A stretch of DNA of 64,000 nt from Microbacterium sp. Gd 4-13 (GCF_003095395.1 NZ_QEIJ01000004.1:274342-338341), one strand, 5' to 3'; numbered from the stretch's first letter, positions 1 to 10,934 are shown. Numbers and translations: made by a program. Notes: generated by a model not told the origin, from the sequence alone.

Positions 1-2355
1 GAGATCACGGTGTCGCAAACCGCCGGTCTGACCGCGCAAGGCATCGAGATCACGTGGAAGGGAGGGAAGCAGTCCAGCCCGCCGAGCAACCAGGTCGGCG
101 GCGAGAACTTCCTCCAGTTCGCGCAGTGCTGGGGCGACGACCCGCTGAACCCGGGCACGCCCGACCGCACGACGTGCCAGTACGGCGGAACGGCGACACC
201 CGGCACGGGGCGCGTCGGAAGCCGACCGTTCGACCAGGAGATCCCCGCGCAGGACCGCTACTACACCGTCGCCGGAACCGACCCGAACAACCCGGCCGAG
301 ACCGCGATCCCGTTCGTCTCCTCCACGTCGCGCGACGGCGTGAACGACAGGGTGGAGCGCATCGCCAACGGTGCGTACGTCGAGCCGGATCGCCTCAAGC
401 GCGCCGACCTCAATCAGAACCAGTTCATCTCGCAGTACACCACCAACGAGGTCTCGTGGGCGGGGTCCGGCGCCAACGGCGAAGGCAGCGCGAAGTTCGA
501 GGTGCAGACGGCCGTCCAGTCGCGCGGCCTCGGGTGCGGGCGCAGCACGCAGGCGGCCGACGGAACGGCGGCGGCGCAGCCGTGCTGGCTCGTGATCATC
601 CCCCGAGGGACGGCCGACAACGGCGAGAACGCGATCACCCAGCCGGGCGTCTTCTGGGACAGCTGGCAGCACCACATCGCCGTGAAGATGAATTTCCGGC
701 CGATCAGCGGCGCGTGCGAGGACGGTGCGAACGAGCGGCAGCTCGTCGGGAGTGAGTTGATGGCGGGAGCCGTGACGTCCTGGCAGCCGAGTCTCTGCGC
801 GGGCGGCGGCGACATCTACAACATGATCACCGGCACCGAGTCCGACGCCGTGACGGCGGCGAACCTCGCCACGGTCTCGGCGCCGCTCGCGCTCACCTCT
901 CGTCCGTACTCGGGCGAGGACGCCGATGACCTGATCTACGCTCCGGTCGCGCTCTCGGCCGTCACGGTCGCCTTCTCGATCGACCGGTTCCCCGACGGGT
1001 CGAAGGCGTCGGAGGAGGAGCAGGCGCGCGCGGGCCTGCCGTTCACCTCGATGAAGCTGACCCCGCGCCTCATCGCCAAGCTGCTGACGTACTCGTACGT
1101 CGACGCGCTTCCGTCCGAGACCTCGAAGGATCACCTCGCGGGCAACCCGCGCAATCTGCTGTTCGACGAGGAGTTCCTCGAGATCAACGACCCCGAGTGG
1201 AGGAAGCAGGCCATCGCGGGGGTCGGCGTGTCCGACATGCTCCTCCCGCAGGGGCGTTCGGACGTGGCACTCGCTCTGTGGAACTACGTGCTCGCGGATG
1301 CTGATGCCCGCGCCTTCCTGAACGGCGAGCCCGACGCGTGGGGCACGAAAGTCAACAAGTACAGCTCCACAAACGCCGACGTGAACCCGAGCGGTGCGCT
1401 GATTCTGCCCGTCGACAACTTCCCGAAGGCCGATCCGACCAAGCGCGAGGCGATCGCCGGCGGTGCGGGCGAGCTCAACCTCATCACCTGGCGGCCCTAC
1501 ACGAACGATCTCGATACGTCGGGCTACCTCGCTCTGCGCGGCGACGCGCAGCTCGTGGATCGGTGGGATGCGCTCGCCGCGCCGCCCAGGTACCTGCGGG
1601 TTCCGCGCAGCCTCCAGGGGAGCCAATCGGTCATCGCCCTGACCGACAGTGCAGCCTCGGAGAAGTATCAGATCGTCACGGCCGCGCTCGAGAATCCGGC
1701 CGGCGAGTTCGTCACCGCCTCCACCGGGGCCATGACGGCCGCCGCGGGGGCGATGACCTCAACAACCGCCCAGACCCAGGTGCGCGGGTTCAATGTGTCC
1801 TCCGACGCGGCACGCTCGGCGACGGGTGCCTACCCGCTGACGATGCCCGTGTACGCGGCGGCGAACCCCTACATGAGCGACGCCGACGCCCGGTCGAGCT
1901 ACGCCGACTTCATCCGCTACGCCGTCGGGTACGGCCAGGTGCCCGGAGTGCAGGTGGGGCAGCTGCCGGTCGGGTACGCGCCCATCCCCGAATCATGGCG
2001 ATCCCAGTCGATCATCGCGGCGAACGTGATCCAGGGCGGCCTGACGCGGTCCACCGCTCCTGTGTCGAGCGGCAGCAACGGCAGTGGCGGTGCCGGCCCC
2101 GCGACCGGGAGTATCCCGAGGTCGGCCAACAGCGCCGCATCCGCCGTTTCGGGCGCCGCGTCGTCGTCGGCCTCCGCGACCACCGACACCGGACCGACCG
2201 CGTCGGGCGCGGTGGCAGGTGCGCTCGCGGGGGCGCAGACCCCCGCCGACCCGAGCAGCGGCGGTCTCGGAACCGTGCTGCCGGTGAGCCTCCTCGCCGG
2301 GCTCATGAGCGCTGCCGCCGTTCTGATCATTCCCCGACTTCCGCGTCGTACCTGA
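1..2355 (+). CDS. Membrane-anchored surface protein with PstS-like substrate-binding region (5' partial)
   Basis: The reading frame is open from base 1, so the N-terminus and presumably a signal peptide lie outside the window; about 784 residues are visible. Around residues 300-380 the segment containing YAPVALSAVTVAFSIDR resembles the ligand-cleft part of phosphate-type periplasmic binding proteins, and the later LITWRPYTNDLDTSGYLALR stretch fits the same fold. A Ser/Ala/Gly-rich linker (about 685-745) precedes one hydrophobic helix and a short basic tail (RLPRRT), which indicates C-terminal membrane anchoring with the bulk outside the cell. It heads a co-directional run that includes a second PstS-like protein and PstB, so a role in surface capture of phosphate or a similar anion is inferred. 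It has no LPXTG motif, unlike typical wall-anchored proteins. The family assignment rests on short motifs and operon context. Confidence 0.6.
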   Translation, partial: EITVSQTAGLTAQGIEITWKGGKQSSPPSNQVGGENFLQFAQCWGDDPLNPGTPDRTTCQYGGTATPGTGRVGSRPFDQEIPAQDRYYTVAGTDPNNPAETAIPFVSSTSRDGVNDRVERIANGAYVEPDRLKRADLNQNQFISQYTTNEVSWAGSGANGEGSAKFEVQTAVQSRGLGCGRSTQAADGTAAAQPCWLVIIPRGTADNGENAITQPGVFWDSWQHHIAVKMNFRPISGACEDGANERQLVGSELMAGAVTSWQPSLCAGGGDIYNMITGTESDAVTAANLATVSAPLALTSRPYSGEDADDLIYAPVALSAVTVAFSIDRFPDGSKASEEEQARAGLPFTSMKLTPRLIAKLLTYSYVDALPSETSKDHLAGNPRNLLFDEEFLEINDPEWRKQAIAGVGVSDMLLPQGRSDVALALWNYVLADADARAFLNGEPDAWGTKVNKYSSTNADVNPSGALILPVDNFPKADPTKREAIAGGAGELNLITWRPYTNDLDTSGYLALRGDAQLVDRWDALAAPPRYLRVPRSLQGSQSVIALTDSAASEKYQIVTAALENPAGEFVTASTGAMTAAAGAMTSTTAQTQVRGFNVSSDAARSATGAYPLTMPVYAAANPYMSDADARSSYADFIRYAVGYGQVPGVQVGQLPVGYAPIPESWRSQSIIAANVIQGGLTRSTAPVSSGSNGSGGAGPATGSIPRSANSAASAVSGAASSSASATTDTGPTASGAVAGALAGAQTPADPSSGGLGTVLPVSLLAGLMSAAAVLIIPRLPRRT

Positions 2356-2423
2356 CGCGGACACCCGACTTCTCTCTCCGCATTACCCGTATGCACTACT
2401 CACCACACACAGTTAGGTATCCA

Positions 2424-3545
2424 GTGAAGCTCAAGAAGATCGCCGCGCTCGGCGCGGCTGTCGGCCTCGTCCTTTCGGGCATCGGCCTTGCCTCCACCGC
2501 CTCGGCCGAGCCGGTGTCGAACAGCTACGTGGCTGTCGGCTCCGACACTCTGCAGGACGCGATGAACGCGCTGACCAACGGCACCAACGCCTCCGGCTCC
2601 TACGTCCGCATCCTCGCGGACGGACAGACCATCGGAAACTTCGACGCGTTCGGCTCGCCGGCCATCCAGACGAAGTCGGGCGGCCCGTTCTTCGCACGTC
2701 CCAACGGTTCGAGTGCCGGTCGCGACGCTCTGCGTCGTTCGATCGACGGCGCGAACTGGTCGGCGTCGGGCAACACCACGCCCGCTCGTCCGATCACGGG
2801 TCAGGTCGACATCGCGCGTTCCTCGAGCGGTGCGGGCACGAACGCGAACGCCGAGGGTCGCCTCCTCTACGTGCCGTTCGGCCGCGACGCGGTGGCCTAC
2901 GCCTACAAGGGCGGCAACGCCGAGTGGGCGAACCTCACCGCTACCCAGCTCAAGGGCATCTACGAGGGCACGATCACGTCGGTCGGCGGCGCGACCATCA
3001 AGCCGCGCCTGCCCCAGACGTCGTCGGGCACCCGCTCGTTCTTCCTCGGTGCGATCGGCGTGACCAACCCGTCCGGTGTGGCCGACGCGTCGAACACGAC
3101 GGTCCCCGAGAACGACGCGACCATCCTCGGCGACGGCGAGATCATCCCGTTCTCGGCCGCCAACTGGGTCGCTCAGTCCAACAACGTCGCGAGCGTCAAC
3201 ACCATCGCCGCCTCGACGGGCGTCTCGCTGGGCTCGCCCGTCAGCGGCGCGGTTCCCTTCACCGGCACGGCCCCGTCGCTCGTGCCGAACGCCGCCTTCT
3301 ACTCGAACACGACCTTCGGTCGCGACACCTACCTGATCGTCCAGCGCGCCCGCGTGCAGTCGAGCTTCACCTACACCGGCGCTCCCTCCTACGACCCGGT
3401 TCTCGCGAACCTCGTCAACTCGGCCTCCATCACGAGCCTGACCTCCTTCAGCCTGTCGCCGCTGGCGGCAGGTTCGGTCAAGCGCAAGTTCGGCTTCCTC
3501 GCCCCCAGCTCGACCACCCCTGTCGCCGCGTACGCGCAGGGCTGA
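2424..3545 (+). CDS. Secreted PstS-like phosphate-type substrate-binding protein
   Basis: The protein has 373 residues. The GTG at 2424 gives a classical Sec signal peptide (VKLKKIAALG, then a hydrophobic core ending in ASTASA); an upstream in-frame ATG at 2391 would add eleven residues and is less likely. The mature start NSYVAVGSDTLQDAMN and the later DIARSSSG and SSGTRSFF segments are typical of the PstS binding fold, where Ser/Thr/Arg contact phosphate. There is no lipobox cysteine, so unlike most Gram-positive PstS proteins it is not predicted to be a lipoprotein and must be retained by other means, possibly the surface proteins encoded next to it. The gene lies 68 bp after the anchored PstS-like gene and 32 bp before the WxL gene. 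Phosphate specificity is inferred from family and pstB linkage. Confidence 0.75.
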   Translation: MKLKKIAALGAAVGLVLSGIGLASTASAEPVSNSYVAVGSDTLQDAMNALTNGTNASGSYVRILADGQTIGNFDAFGSPAIQTKSGGPFFARPNGSSAGRDALRRSIDGANWSASGNTTPARPITGQVDIARSSSGAGTNANAEGRLLYVPFGRDAVAYAYKGGNAEWANLTATQLKGIYEGTITSVGGATIKPRLPQTSSGTRSFFLGAIGVTNPSGVADASNTTVPENDATILGDGEIIPFSAANWVAQSNNVASVNTIAASTGVSLGSPVSGAVPFTGTAPSLVPNAAFYSNTTFGRDTYLIVQRARVQSSFTYTGAPSYDPVLANLVNSASITSLTSFSLSPLAAGSVKRKFGFLAPSSTTPVAAYAQG

Positions 3546-3577
3546 TCGGCACTGAAACGACTAGGACACACACACTC

Positions 3578-4639
3578 ATGTTCAAGCTCACCACCGTCAA
3601 GGCCGCCCTCGTCGGCGCCGTCGCGGTCGCGCTGATCGGAGGCGGAGTCACCTCCGCGTCCGCCGCGATCACCCCCTCCGGTTCCACCTCCGCCTACTAC
3701 GTCTTCGACGCCGCCACCGAGGCGCTCGTCGCCGACGGCGCGCCGATCGCGTTCGACCAGCTCGTCGCGGGTTACCCCAGCGACTCCGGCTTCTCGGACT
3801 ACAACCAGATGTTCACCGGTCCGGCTGCGGCCACCGAGGTGTACGTCTTCGTCTCGCCGCGCGGCGACGAGCGCGACACCTCCAAGTGGCTCGGTCGCCA
3901 GATGAACGGCTTCAACGACCCCGCCGCGAAGACGGTCCTCACGCCGGCGATGCTGCTCAACAACCTGGCGGGCTCGAACTACGCGTCGGTCAAGGCGAAC
4001 GGCGGCACCTTCTCGGCTGGTATCGCCTTCACCTCGAGCTACGGCGTGACCGTCGAGGACGCCGCGTTCGTGCACATCACGGTGCAGCCCGGCGGCAGCT
4101 GGAGCTACGTCGCGACCAAGGACGACGCGACCGGCCCGGTCGACCCGACCGACCCCAGCACGACGGGCGAGATCGATCTCGAGGCGACCACCATCGCCCC
4201 GACCGACGGCAGCCTGTCGCTCGTCGTCCCCGCCGACGCGAAGGCGACGTTCGGCGAGGCCACCCTCGTCAACGGCAAGTCGACCTCGACCGCGTCGCTC
4301 CCCGAGGTCACGGTGAACGACGAGCGCGTCGTCTCGCGCAAGGGATGGACGCTCACGCAGTCCGTCGCCGACTTCACCAACGGCACGGAGACCATCGGAG
4401 CGACCAACCTCGGCGTCGCGCCCAAGGTGAACGCCACCGGCACCACCTCGACCGGTGTCTCGCCTGCTGCGGCTCAGGTCGCCGGCGCGGCGACCTACCC
4501 GGCCCCGTTCGCTCAGGCGGCCGCGGGCGCGGGCGTCGGTGTCACGAAGCTCGGCGCCGACCTCACGCTGGTCGCGCCGTCGGACGCCCCGGCGGGCACC
4601 TACACCTCGAAGATGACGCTCACGCTCGTCTCGAAGTAA
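3578..4639 (+). CDS. Secreted WxL-domain-like surface protein
   Basis: The 353-residue product starts with a Sec signal peptide (MFKLTTVKAALVGAVAVAL followed by an Ala-rich cleavage region). The C-terminal half resembles WxL cell-surface domains: a W-T-L tripeptide near residue 257 within GWTLTQSVADF, a Gly/Ala-rich middle, and a terminal beta-strand YTSKMTLTLVSK where classical members have a second Trp. WxL domains, best known in Firmicutes, bind peptidoglycan or partner proteins non-covalently. The next two genes encode proteins resembling the usual WxL partner family, which supports the call. The N-terminal half (residues 30-180) is unrecognised. A strong GC hairpin follows the stop. The domain call is by eye from motif and context; no profile search was possible. 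Confidence 0.6.
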   Translation: MFKLTTVKAALVGAVAVALIGGGVTSASAAITPSGSTSAYYVFDAATEALVADGAPIAFDQLVAGYPSDSGFSDYNQMFTGPAAATEVYVFVSPRGDERDTSKWLGRQMNGFNDPAAKTVLTPAMLLNNLAGSNYASVKANGGTFSAGIAFTSSYGVTVEDAAFVHITVQPGGSWSYVATKDDATGPVDPTDPSTTGEIDLEATTIAPTDGSLSLVVPADAKATFGEATLVNGKSTSTASLPEVTVNDERVVSRKGWTLTQSVADFTNGTETIGATNLGVAPKVNATGTTSTGVSPAAAQVAGAATYPAPFAQAAAGAGVGVTKLGADLTLVAPSDAPAGTYTSKMTLTLVSK

Positions 4640-4650
4640 GCCCCATCACG

Positions 4651-4678
4651 CGGGGGCGGCGCTTCGGCGCCGCCCCCG
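4651..4678 (+). terminator. GC-rich hairpin after the WxL gene
   Basis: A perfect 12-bp stem with a TTCG tetraloop lies 12 bases past the stop codon of the WxL gene. No clear T-run follows, so it may be a partial terminator or an mRNA-stabilising hairpin that raises expression of the upstream substrate-binding and WxL genes relative to those downstream. Confidence 0.65.
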
Positions 4679-4762
4679 TCGTGCGTCTCTCGTCCGTTCC
4701 GAGTTCAACCCTCGTTCATCCGTGGGACCGATCGCGGCAAGCAAATTCTGTGGAGATAGAAC

Positions 4763-5890
4763 GTGCTCAAGATCACCTTCTCCGCGCGCCCGAACGCGCG
4801 GGGCCCTCGCTCCCTCGCGATCGCTCTGATCGCCGGGATCGCGCTGTCGCTCGCCGCTCTCGCCCCCGCCGCCACGGCCGCCGACGAGGCTGCCCCCGAA
4901 GACACGATCGGCATCTCGGCGAAGCCGCAGGCCGCTGATGAGAACTCCGCCGGGCGCACGCGCTTCAGCTACCAGATGAGCCCCGGCCAGAACCTCGATG
5001 ACGTCTACGTCGTCACCAACTCCGGCACGACCGCCCAGACCTTCACCGTCTTCGCCACCGATGCCTTCAACACCGCCGAGGGCGGCTATGGTCTCCTCGA
5101 CACGGGTGTTCAGCCCGCCGATGCCGGCGCCTGGGTGCGGTTCGGCGGCGAGACCTCTGTCACGGCCGCCCTTCAGCCCGGCGAGTCCCGTGAGATCCCG
5201 TTCTCGCTGGTCGTCCCCGCCGACGCGTCACCGGGAGACCACGCTGCCGGCATGGTCGTGTCCGCGCTGGCCGATGACGGGCAGGTGCTCGTCGACCGTC
5301 GCGTGGGCACGCGACTCTACGTCCGCGTTCCGGGAGACCTCCAGCCGAATCTCACCGTCGACGGCATGAGCGCGTCGTACACCCCCAGCATCAACCCTCT
5401 CGCCGGCGAAGCGACCGTCACCTTCACCGTTCGCAACGCCGGGAACGTCGCGCTCTCCGGTGATCTCAAGACCGAGATCAAGGGTCTGTTCGGTATCGGC
5501 CTCGCCCCTGCGCTCGAGACCGAGGTCGACGAGATGCTCCCGGGGAGCACGCGGACGGTCACGACGACCGTGTCGGGCGTCGGACAGTGGGTCTTCCTCA
5601 ACCCCGTGGTCACCCTCTACCCGTCGGTCGACGCCGAGGCGCTCAACCCCGGACCGCTGACCAGCGTCACTCGCGACACGATCCTGTTCGCGGTGCCCTG
5701 GGTGCTGCTCGGGCTGATCGTGCTCGGCCTCGGAATCTGGGGCTGGATCGTCTTCAGCCGCCGCCGCGACGCGCGTCGGGCGCGGGCGTGGATCGAGTAC
5801 ACCGAGGCCGAAGCGCGCCGCAAGGCGGAATACGAGCGCGAGCCCGCCGTGGTCGCCGCTGCCAGCCCGACACGATCGGAATCCTCGTGA
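4763..5890 (+). CDS. DUF916-like WxL-partner membrane protein
   Basis: The 375-residue protein has an N-terminal signal sequence (to about residue 38), then a beta-sandwich region starting GISAKPQAAD and containing FSYQMSPGQNLDDVYVVTNS, the pattern of the DUF916/WxL-interacting peptidoglycan-binding family. A second Ig-like domain covers about residues 195-300 (NPLAGEATVTFTVRNAGNV), followed by one transmembrane helix near 310-332 and a charged cytoplasmic tail rich in Arg and Glu. In Firmicutes such proteins accompany WxL proteins and tether them to the wall and membrane. Here it follows the WxL gene and overlaps the next gene by GTGA, so the two are translationally coupled. The C-terminal half is clearly paralogous to the next gene product. 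Confidence 0.65.
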   Translation: MLKITFSARPNARGPRSLAIALIAGIALSLAALAPAATAADEAAPEDTIGISAKPQAADENSAGRTRFSYQMSPGQNLDDVYVVTNSGTTAQTFTVFATDAFNTAEGGYGLLDTGVQPADAGAWVRFGGETSVTAALQPGESREIPFSLVVPADASPGDHAAGMVVSALADDGQVLVDRRVGTRLYVRVPGDLQPNLTVDGMSASYTPSINPLAGEATVTFTVRNAGNVALSGDLKTEIKGLFGIGLAPALETEVDEMLPGSTRTVTTTVSGVGQWVFLNPVVTLYPSVDAEALNPGPLTSVTRDTILFAVPWVLLGLIVLGLGIWGWIVFSRRRDARRARAWIEYTEAEARRKAEYEREPAVVAAASPTRSESS

Positions 5891-6705
5891 GGCACCGTGC
5901 GGCTCGCGCCGTTCGCCTGGGCCGCGTGGTCGCGATCCTCGCAGCATCCGTCATCGCCCTCGTGGCTCTTCCCCTGGGCTCGGCCGTCGCGTCCTCGCCG
6001 AGCACGGTGACCTGCTCGACATCGTCCAGCCCGGCACCGAGCGAGGGCGGGGTCGACATGTCGGCCACGATCGTCGGTCCTGCCACATCACCGTGCGACG
6101 CGAAGCCGAGCGGCACCGTGTCGGGCGGTTCCGGACCCGCCCCCGTCGGCACGTCGACGCGCCAGAACGGACCCGGCACCGGGGCGGGCGTCGATCCGGC
6201 GGGCGTCGTCACCGACGGCGAACTGCCGTCCCTCACGCTCGACGAGGTCGACCTGGGCGGGATGCTGAGCATCGGCGGGCTCTCGACGTCGTACCGCCCG
6301 TCGTTCAACCCCTTCGGCGGAGATCTCGAGCTGTCGTTCACGGTGCGCAACACCTCGCAGTCGACGGTCGACGCGACGGCGGACTTCTGGATGGAGGGTC
6401 CGTTCGGGCTCCGCATCTCGTCGGCCGACGATGTCGCCGTCGCTGCCCTCAAGCCGGGGGAGACCCGCACCGTGAGCGCCTCGCTCCCGGGCGTCGGCCA
6501 GTGGACGGTCCTGACCGCCCACACCACCTTCACGCCGCCCGAGATGGTCGACGACGTGCAACTGACTCCCCTCACGCGGGACGCCACCGTGTTCGCCCTC
6601 CCGTGGTTCGTCGTCCTCCTCGTGGCGCTCGGGCTCGCTGCGTGGGTCGTCGTCCTGGTGCTGCGCCGTCGTGAGGGCGCCGAGCCGATCGGGGCGTGGG
6701 CATGA
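5887..6705 (+). CDS. Short paralogue of the WxL-partner protein (Ig-like domain plus TM helix)
   Basis: The protein has 272 residues and starts at the GTG overlapping the previous stop (GTGA). A signal peptide is followed by a low-complexity Ser/Gly/Pro segment, then one domain (about 115-235) that aligns with the second half of the preceding protein: both share the S-Y-x-P-S-x-N-P, F-T-V-R-N and GVGQW motifs and the ending LT.VTRD/LTPLTRD just before the membrane helix. It lacks the DUF916-like first domain. The C-terminal helix with a basic stop-transfer (LRRRE) anchors it in the membrane. It appears to be a half-copy duplicate of its neighbour. The function is inferred to be a second membrane-side subunit of the surface assembly; no experimental relative is recognised. 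Confidence 0.6.
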   Translation: MRHRAARAVRLGRVVAILAASVIALVALPLGSAVASSPSTVTCSTSSSPAPSEGGVDMSATIVGPATSPCDAKPSGTVSGGSGPAPVGTSTRQNGPGTGAGVDPAGVVTDGELPSLTLDEVDLGGMLSIGGLSTSYRPSFNPFGGDLELSFTVRNTSQSTVDATADFWMEGPFGLRISSADDVAVAALKPGETRTVSASLPGVGQWTVLTAHTTFTPPEMVDDVQLTPLTRDATVFALPWFVVLLVALGLAAWVVVLVLRRREGAEPIGAWA

Positions 6706-7712
6706 CGATCGCCGAGTCGCCGGTCGAGCCGGAGGTCGCCGAGCCGGATGACGCCGCGCCCCCCGCGAAGAAGGGACGCATCCGGCCCCCCGCCCCGCCG
6801 AAGCCGCCCCGCACCCCACGGCCGCCTCGCCGACCGCCCGTCCCCCCGCGGGTGCGCCCGCCCCTCACTCGAGGCGAGGCCCTCGCCCGAAGCATCGCGG
6901 CCACTCTCGCGCTGATGCTCCTCATGTTCGTGCTGAACCTCACGGTGTTCAGCCACCTCCAGCACCACGTCTCGCAGCAGCGGTTGTCGGACGAGTTCCG
7001 TCTGCAGTTGCAAGCAGGCACCGCCCCGGTCAGCGAGGGCACGTTCGACGACGTGCTGCTCGCGGACGGCGCGCCGGTCGCGATCATGGAGATCCCGAGC
7101 ATCGGGTTCTACGACGTCGTGGTGGAGGGCTCGTCCTCCGCCGAGACGGCCCTGGGCGTCGCGCATCGCCGCGACACCGTGCTGCCGGGTCAGGCGGGAG
7201 TGAGCTACCTCATGGCCCGCTCGGCCGCGTTCGGCGGTCCGTTCTCGGTGATCCCATCGCTCGATCCCGGCGAGACGATCCTCATCCGCACCGGGCAGGG
7301 GCTGCAGACGTTCGAGGTGATCGGAGTGAGATACGCCGGCGACCCGACACCGCCGAACCTCGCCCCGGGTGAGAGCAGGCTGATTCTGCAGACCTCGCGC
7401 GGCGCCCCGTACGTCCCGTCCGGGATCGTCTACGTCGACGCCCGCCTCGTCTCGGACGCGCAGCCGGCCGGTGTGCGTATGACCACGCCGGGACTGCTCC
7501 CGCCCGAAGACAGGGCGATGGCCACCGACACGACGACGGTGTGGGCGCTCGTGTTCGCCCTGCAGTTCCTCATCGCCGTCGAGATCGCCGCGGTGTGGTC
7601 GTTCCGACGTTTCGGTTCTCAGAAGACGTGGATCGTCTTCGTTCCCGTGCTCGCGCTGGCGGGATTCTTCATCGCGGACCAGGTCACGCGCCTGCTGCCC
7701 AATCTTCTCTGA
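6702..7712 (+). CDS. Sortase-fold protein with apparently lost catalytic residues
   Basis: The product has 336 residues from ATG 6702, which overlaps the previous stop. A Pro-rich cytoplasmic N-terminus ([20 protein letters not shown]) precedes a TM helix near 65-85, then a sortase-like beta-barrel with the [13 protein letters not shown] strand and a TVLPGQAG turn as in class C/E enzymes, and a second C-terminal membrane segment pair (about 278-330). The usual A-G-H-R motif with the catalytic His reads M-A-R-S (about 171), the T-L-x-T-C cysteine site reads L-Q-T-S (about 230), and the following Arg is not evident. It is therefore probably non-enzymatic, perhaps a scaffold for the surface complex encoded by the operon. 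The stop lies 23 bp before pstB. Confidence 0.7.
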   Translation: MTIAESPVEPEVAEPDDAAPPAKKGRIRPPAPPKPPRTPRPPRRPPVPPRVRPPLTRGEALARSIAATLALMLLMFVLNLTVFSHLQHHVSQQRLSDEFRLQLQAGTAPVSEGTFDDVLLADGAPVAIMEIPSIGFYDVVVEGSSSAETALGVAHRRDTVLPGQAGVSYLMARSAAFGGPFSVIPSLDPGETILIRTGQGLQTFEVIGVRYAGDPTPPNLAPGESRLILQTSRGAPYVPSGIVYVDARLVSDAQPAGVRMTTPGLLPPEDRAMATDTTTVWALVFALQFLIAVEIAAVWSFRRFGSQKTWIVFVPVLALAGFFIADQVTRLLPNLL

Positions 7713-7735
7713 CCACCCCGAAGGAAGCCGTCACC

Positions 7736-8677
<942 letters not shown>

Positions 8678-8683
8678 ACGCGA

Positions 8684-9262
8684 TCAGATCGGCGCCAGGG
8701 TCGCCGCGCCGAACGAGACGGCGAAGCGCGCGCACCAGATCGACACGCTCTGGAACCCCGCGAGATCGGCATCGGCGGGGATCTCATACACCTGGTCGCC
8801 CAGATTGCCCTTCAACGCTCCCAGCTCGAGATAGCGCCCGTCGTCGAACACGTGCCAGCCGTCGACGCCCTCGATGACCGGCTGATCCGAGAGCCAGACC
8901 CGCAGATCGGGGCCGTCGCTGGTGTCGAGACCCGCGATCGCCAAGACGCGGGATCCGTCGGGTTGCTGCACCAGGCGCACCGAACCGCTGGTCTCGTGCT
9001 CGTGGGTGATGAACGAGCCCCGAGCGAGGTCGGTGTACACGGGGTCTGCGGAAGCGGCCGGCGCCGGAGTCTCCGTCGGCGCAGATGCTGCCGGCTCGGC
9101 CGTCGCGGTGGACGTCGATGTCGTCTCTCCGGGCGGAAGCGCGTCGTCGACCGTCGTGTTCGTGAACAGCCGCCACGGCTGGAAGAGCGCAGCGGCCACG
9201 ACCACGACGGCCACGAGCACCACTCCGGTCGAGGACCAGAGGATCGCTCGCTTACGGGTCAT
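8684..9262 (-). CDS. Membrane-anchored DM13-domain protein
   Basis: The protein has 192 residues from ATG 9262, preceded by a good AAGGAG site; the longer upstream frame adds an implausible N-terminus. One TM helix near residues 9-28 is followed by a Thr/Ala/Pro/Glu-rich spacer (45-75) and a DM13-like domain (about 80-192) with [46 protein letters not shown] and the conserved [17 protein letters not shown] ending with its single Cys. DM13 domains are proposed to take part in extracytoplasmic redox chemistry. The gene converges with pstB, only 6 bp away, so it is a separate transcription unit. Confidence 0.8.
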   Translation of the reverse strand: MTRKRAILWSSTGVVLVAVVVVAAALFQPWRLFTNTTVDDALPPGETTSTSTATAEPAASAPTETPAPAASADPVYTDLARGSFITHEHETSGSVRLVQQPDGSRVLAIAGLDTSDGPDLRVWLSDQPVIEGVDGWHVFDDGRYLELGALKGNLGDQVYEIPADADLAGFQSVSIWCARFAVSFGAATLAPI

Positions 9263-9347
9263 GACCGTCTCCTTCGCTCGCGCCCAGACTAGGCCGCGAC
9301 GAGGCGGGCGTCTTGTGCGTGCAGAAAACGTCACCGAATCGAAAGAG

Positions 9348-10745
9348 TCACCGACGGATGCGCGCGCGCGTGCGGGTGACGCTGCGCAGCGTCGCGCGCA
9401 CCGGCGCGCCGATGTAGAGGCCGAGCGAGGCGCCCACGGCGAGGCTCACACCGATGATGCCCGCACCCACGAGGGTGGTGAGGCCCGTGAAGAGCTCCGC
9501 CGTGTTCTCGCCCGACTCCACGACGCCCAGGAGTCCTCGGAAGACCGCGGCTCCGGGCACCATCGGCAGGATCGCGGCGGTCGTGATGGCGACCGAGGGC
9601 ACGTGCAGACGATAGGCGACGACCACCCCCACGAAGCTCCCCACGAACGCGCCGACCCCGCTGGCGGCGGCGGTGTCGAATCCGATGGCGGATGCGGCGA
9701 CGTAACCGAACCACGCCAGCAGGCTCAGCAGCGCGCTGACGATGATGATGCGGCTGCGCGCTCCGTTGAAGACGGCCACGGCGATGGCGATGAGGGCGGC
9801 TCCGGCGAACTGCAGGCCCACCGGCCCGAGGGGGAGCGCCATGCTCGGCGGTGCCATGCCGAAACCGATGACGCGCGCGGTCTCGAGGCCGGCGAGGATG
9901 CCGATGACGACGCCCAGGGTCTGCGTGATGAGTTCGAGGATGCGGCCGGTCGCCGTGAGGGCGAAGCCGTCGATGGCATCCTGGGCGGCCCCGACGACGG
10001 TGAGGCCCGCGAGCATCAGCACGATCCCCGAGGCGACGATGACCGAGGGGCGGATGGACTGCGCCATCTCCCACCCGGTCGCGGCGAGGAGCGGCGACAG
10101 CGCGGCGAACAGCGTCAACACGAACGCCCCGGCGATCTGGCTGAAGAAGAACGGCACCTTCGCCCGCGCGAGGCCGAACTGCGTGAGGGCGGCAAGGCCG
10201 GCGGCGATGAAGGCGAGCAGGATGAGCAGCCCGTTCGCCCCGAACATCACGGCGACGCCGACGGCGAGCAGCGCCTGCGCGAGGATCACCACGGGTGGGC
10301 GGTAGCGGAACGGTGTGCGGCGGATCTCGCGGTACCGCGCGACCGCTCCGTCGAGGGCGAGACCCCCGTCGATCTCGGCCACGAGCGCCTGCAGACGCAG
10401 CAGCCGCTCGTGGTCGGGCGCCGATCCGCGGACGACCCTCATCAGGGTCAGCGGCTGCGCGGCGTCACTGCGGTGATAGGCGACGGTGATCGAGTTGTAC
10501 GTGACGTCGACGTGCACGGGGTCGAGACCGTAGACGGCGCTGACGCGCACGATCGTGAGAGTGGTGTCGCTCGCCGTGGCTCCGGAGACCAGCATCGACT
10601 CGCCGATGCGGATCGCGAGATCGAGGATGCGCACTCCCAGCGCGTCGTCGATGATCGGGAGCACCGCGGTCATCTGCGCGTCGGACGGGTCGGAGCGGAC
10701 CAGTCCGGTCAGAGAAGAGAGGAGTCCTCGGCGTCGCTGCTGCAC
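9348..10745 (-). CDS. ThrE-family threonine/serine exporter
   Basis: The 465-residue membrane protein has a soluble N-terminal half (about 25-165; the [14 protein letters not shown] and [12 protein letters not shown] motifs match the ThrE/DUF1212 domain) followed by about ten hydrophobic helices. ThrE of Corynebacterium exports threonine and serine by proton antiport; fused two-part versions of this length are typical of actinobacteria. It is divergent from lysC, separated by 189 bp that may hold both promoters; linkage of an aspartate-family exporter to aspartokinase makes metabolic sense but is inference. Substrate preference cannot be read from sequence. Confidence 0.8.
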   Translation of the reverse strand: MQQRRRGLLSSLTGLVRSDPSDAQMTAVLPIIDDALGVRILDLAIRIGESMLVSGATASDTTLTIVRVSAVYGLDPVHVDVTYNSITVAYHRSDAAQPLTLMRVVRGSAPDHERLLRLQALVAEIDGGLALDGAVARYREIRRTPFRYRPPVVILAQALLAVGVAVMFGANGLLILLAFIAAGLAALTQFGLARAKVPFFFSQIAGAFVLTLFAALSPLLAATGWEMAQSIRPSVIVASGIVLMLAGLTVVGAAQDAIDGFALTATGRILELITQTLGVVIGILAGLETARVIGFGMAPPSMALPLGPVGLQFAGAALIAIAVAVFNGARSRIIIVSALLSLLAWFGYVAASAIGFDTAAASGVGAFVGSFVGVVVAYRLHVPSVAITTAAILPMVPGAAVFRGLLGVVESGENTAELFTGLTTLVGAGIIGVSLAVGASLGLYIGAPVRATLRSVTRTRARIRR

Positions 10746-10934
10746 GTGGATCTCCGTTCATCGGGTGGGCGCTGCGCATTCCTCGGCCTCACGAGCGCCG
10801 CCGCCTCTCGAGTCTACGAGCCGGATCCGGCATCGAATCGGTCGCCCCCGTCACATGGCGGGCACAGCATGCGGGGCTCCCTAGAATGGCGGGGTGGGCG
10901 CAGCATCCGCCCGTTCGTTCCCGGGAGTTCCCTC

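Noticed and set aside
6702..7712. Active sortase that anchors the LAATG protein
   Set aside because: The His, Cys and Arg positions appear substituted.
8922..10934. Long open frame upstream of and in frame with lysC, running antisense to the DM13 and ThrE genes
   Set aside because: It is a GC-rich shadow frame with Arg/Asp/Glu-rich composition; the real kinase starts at ATG 10935 and the opposite strand encodes convincing proteins.
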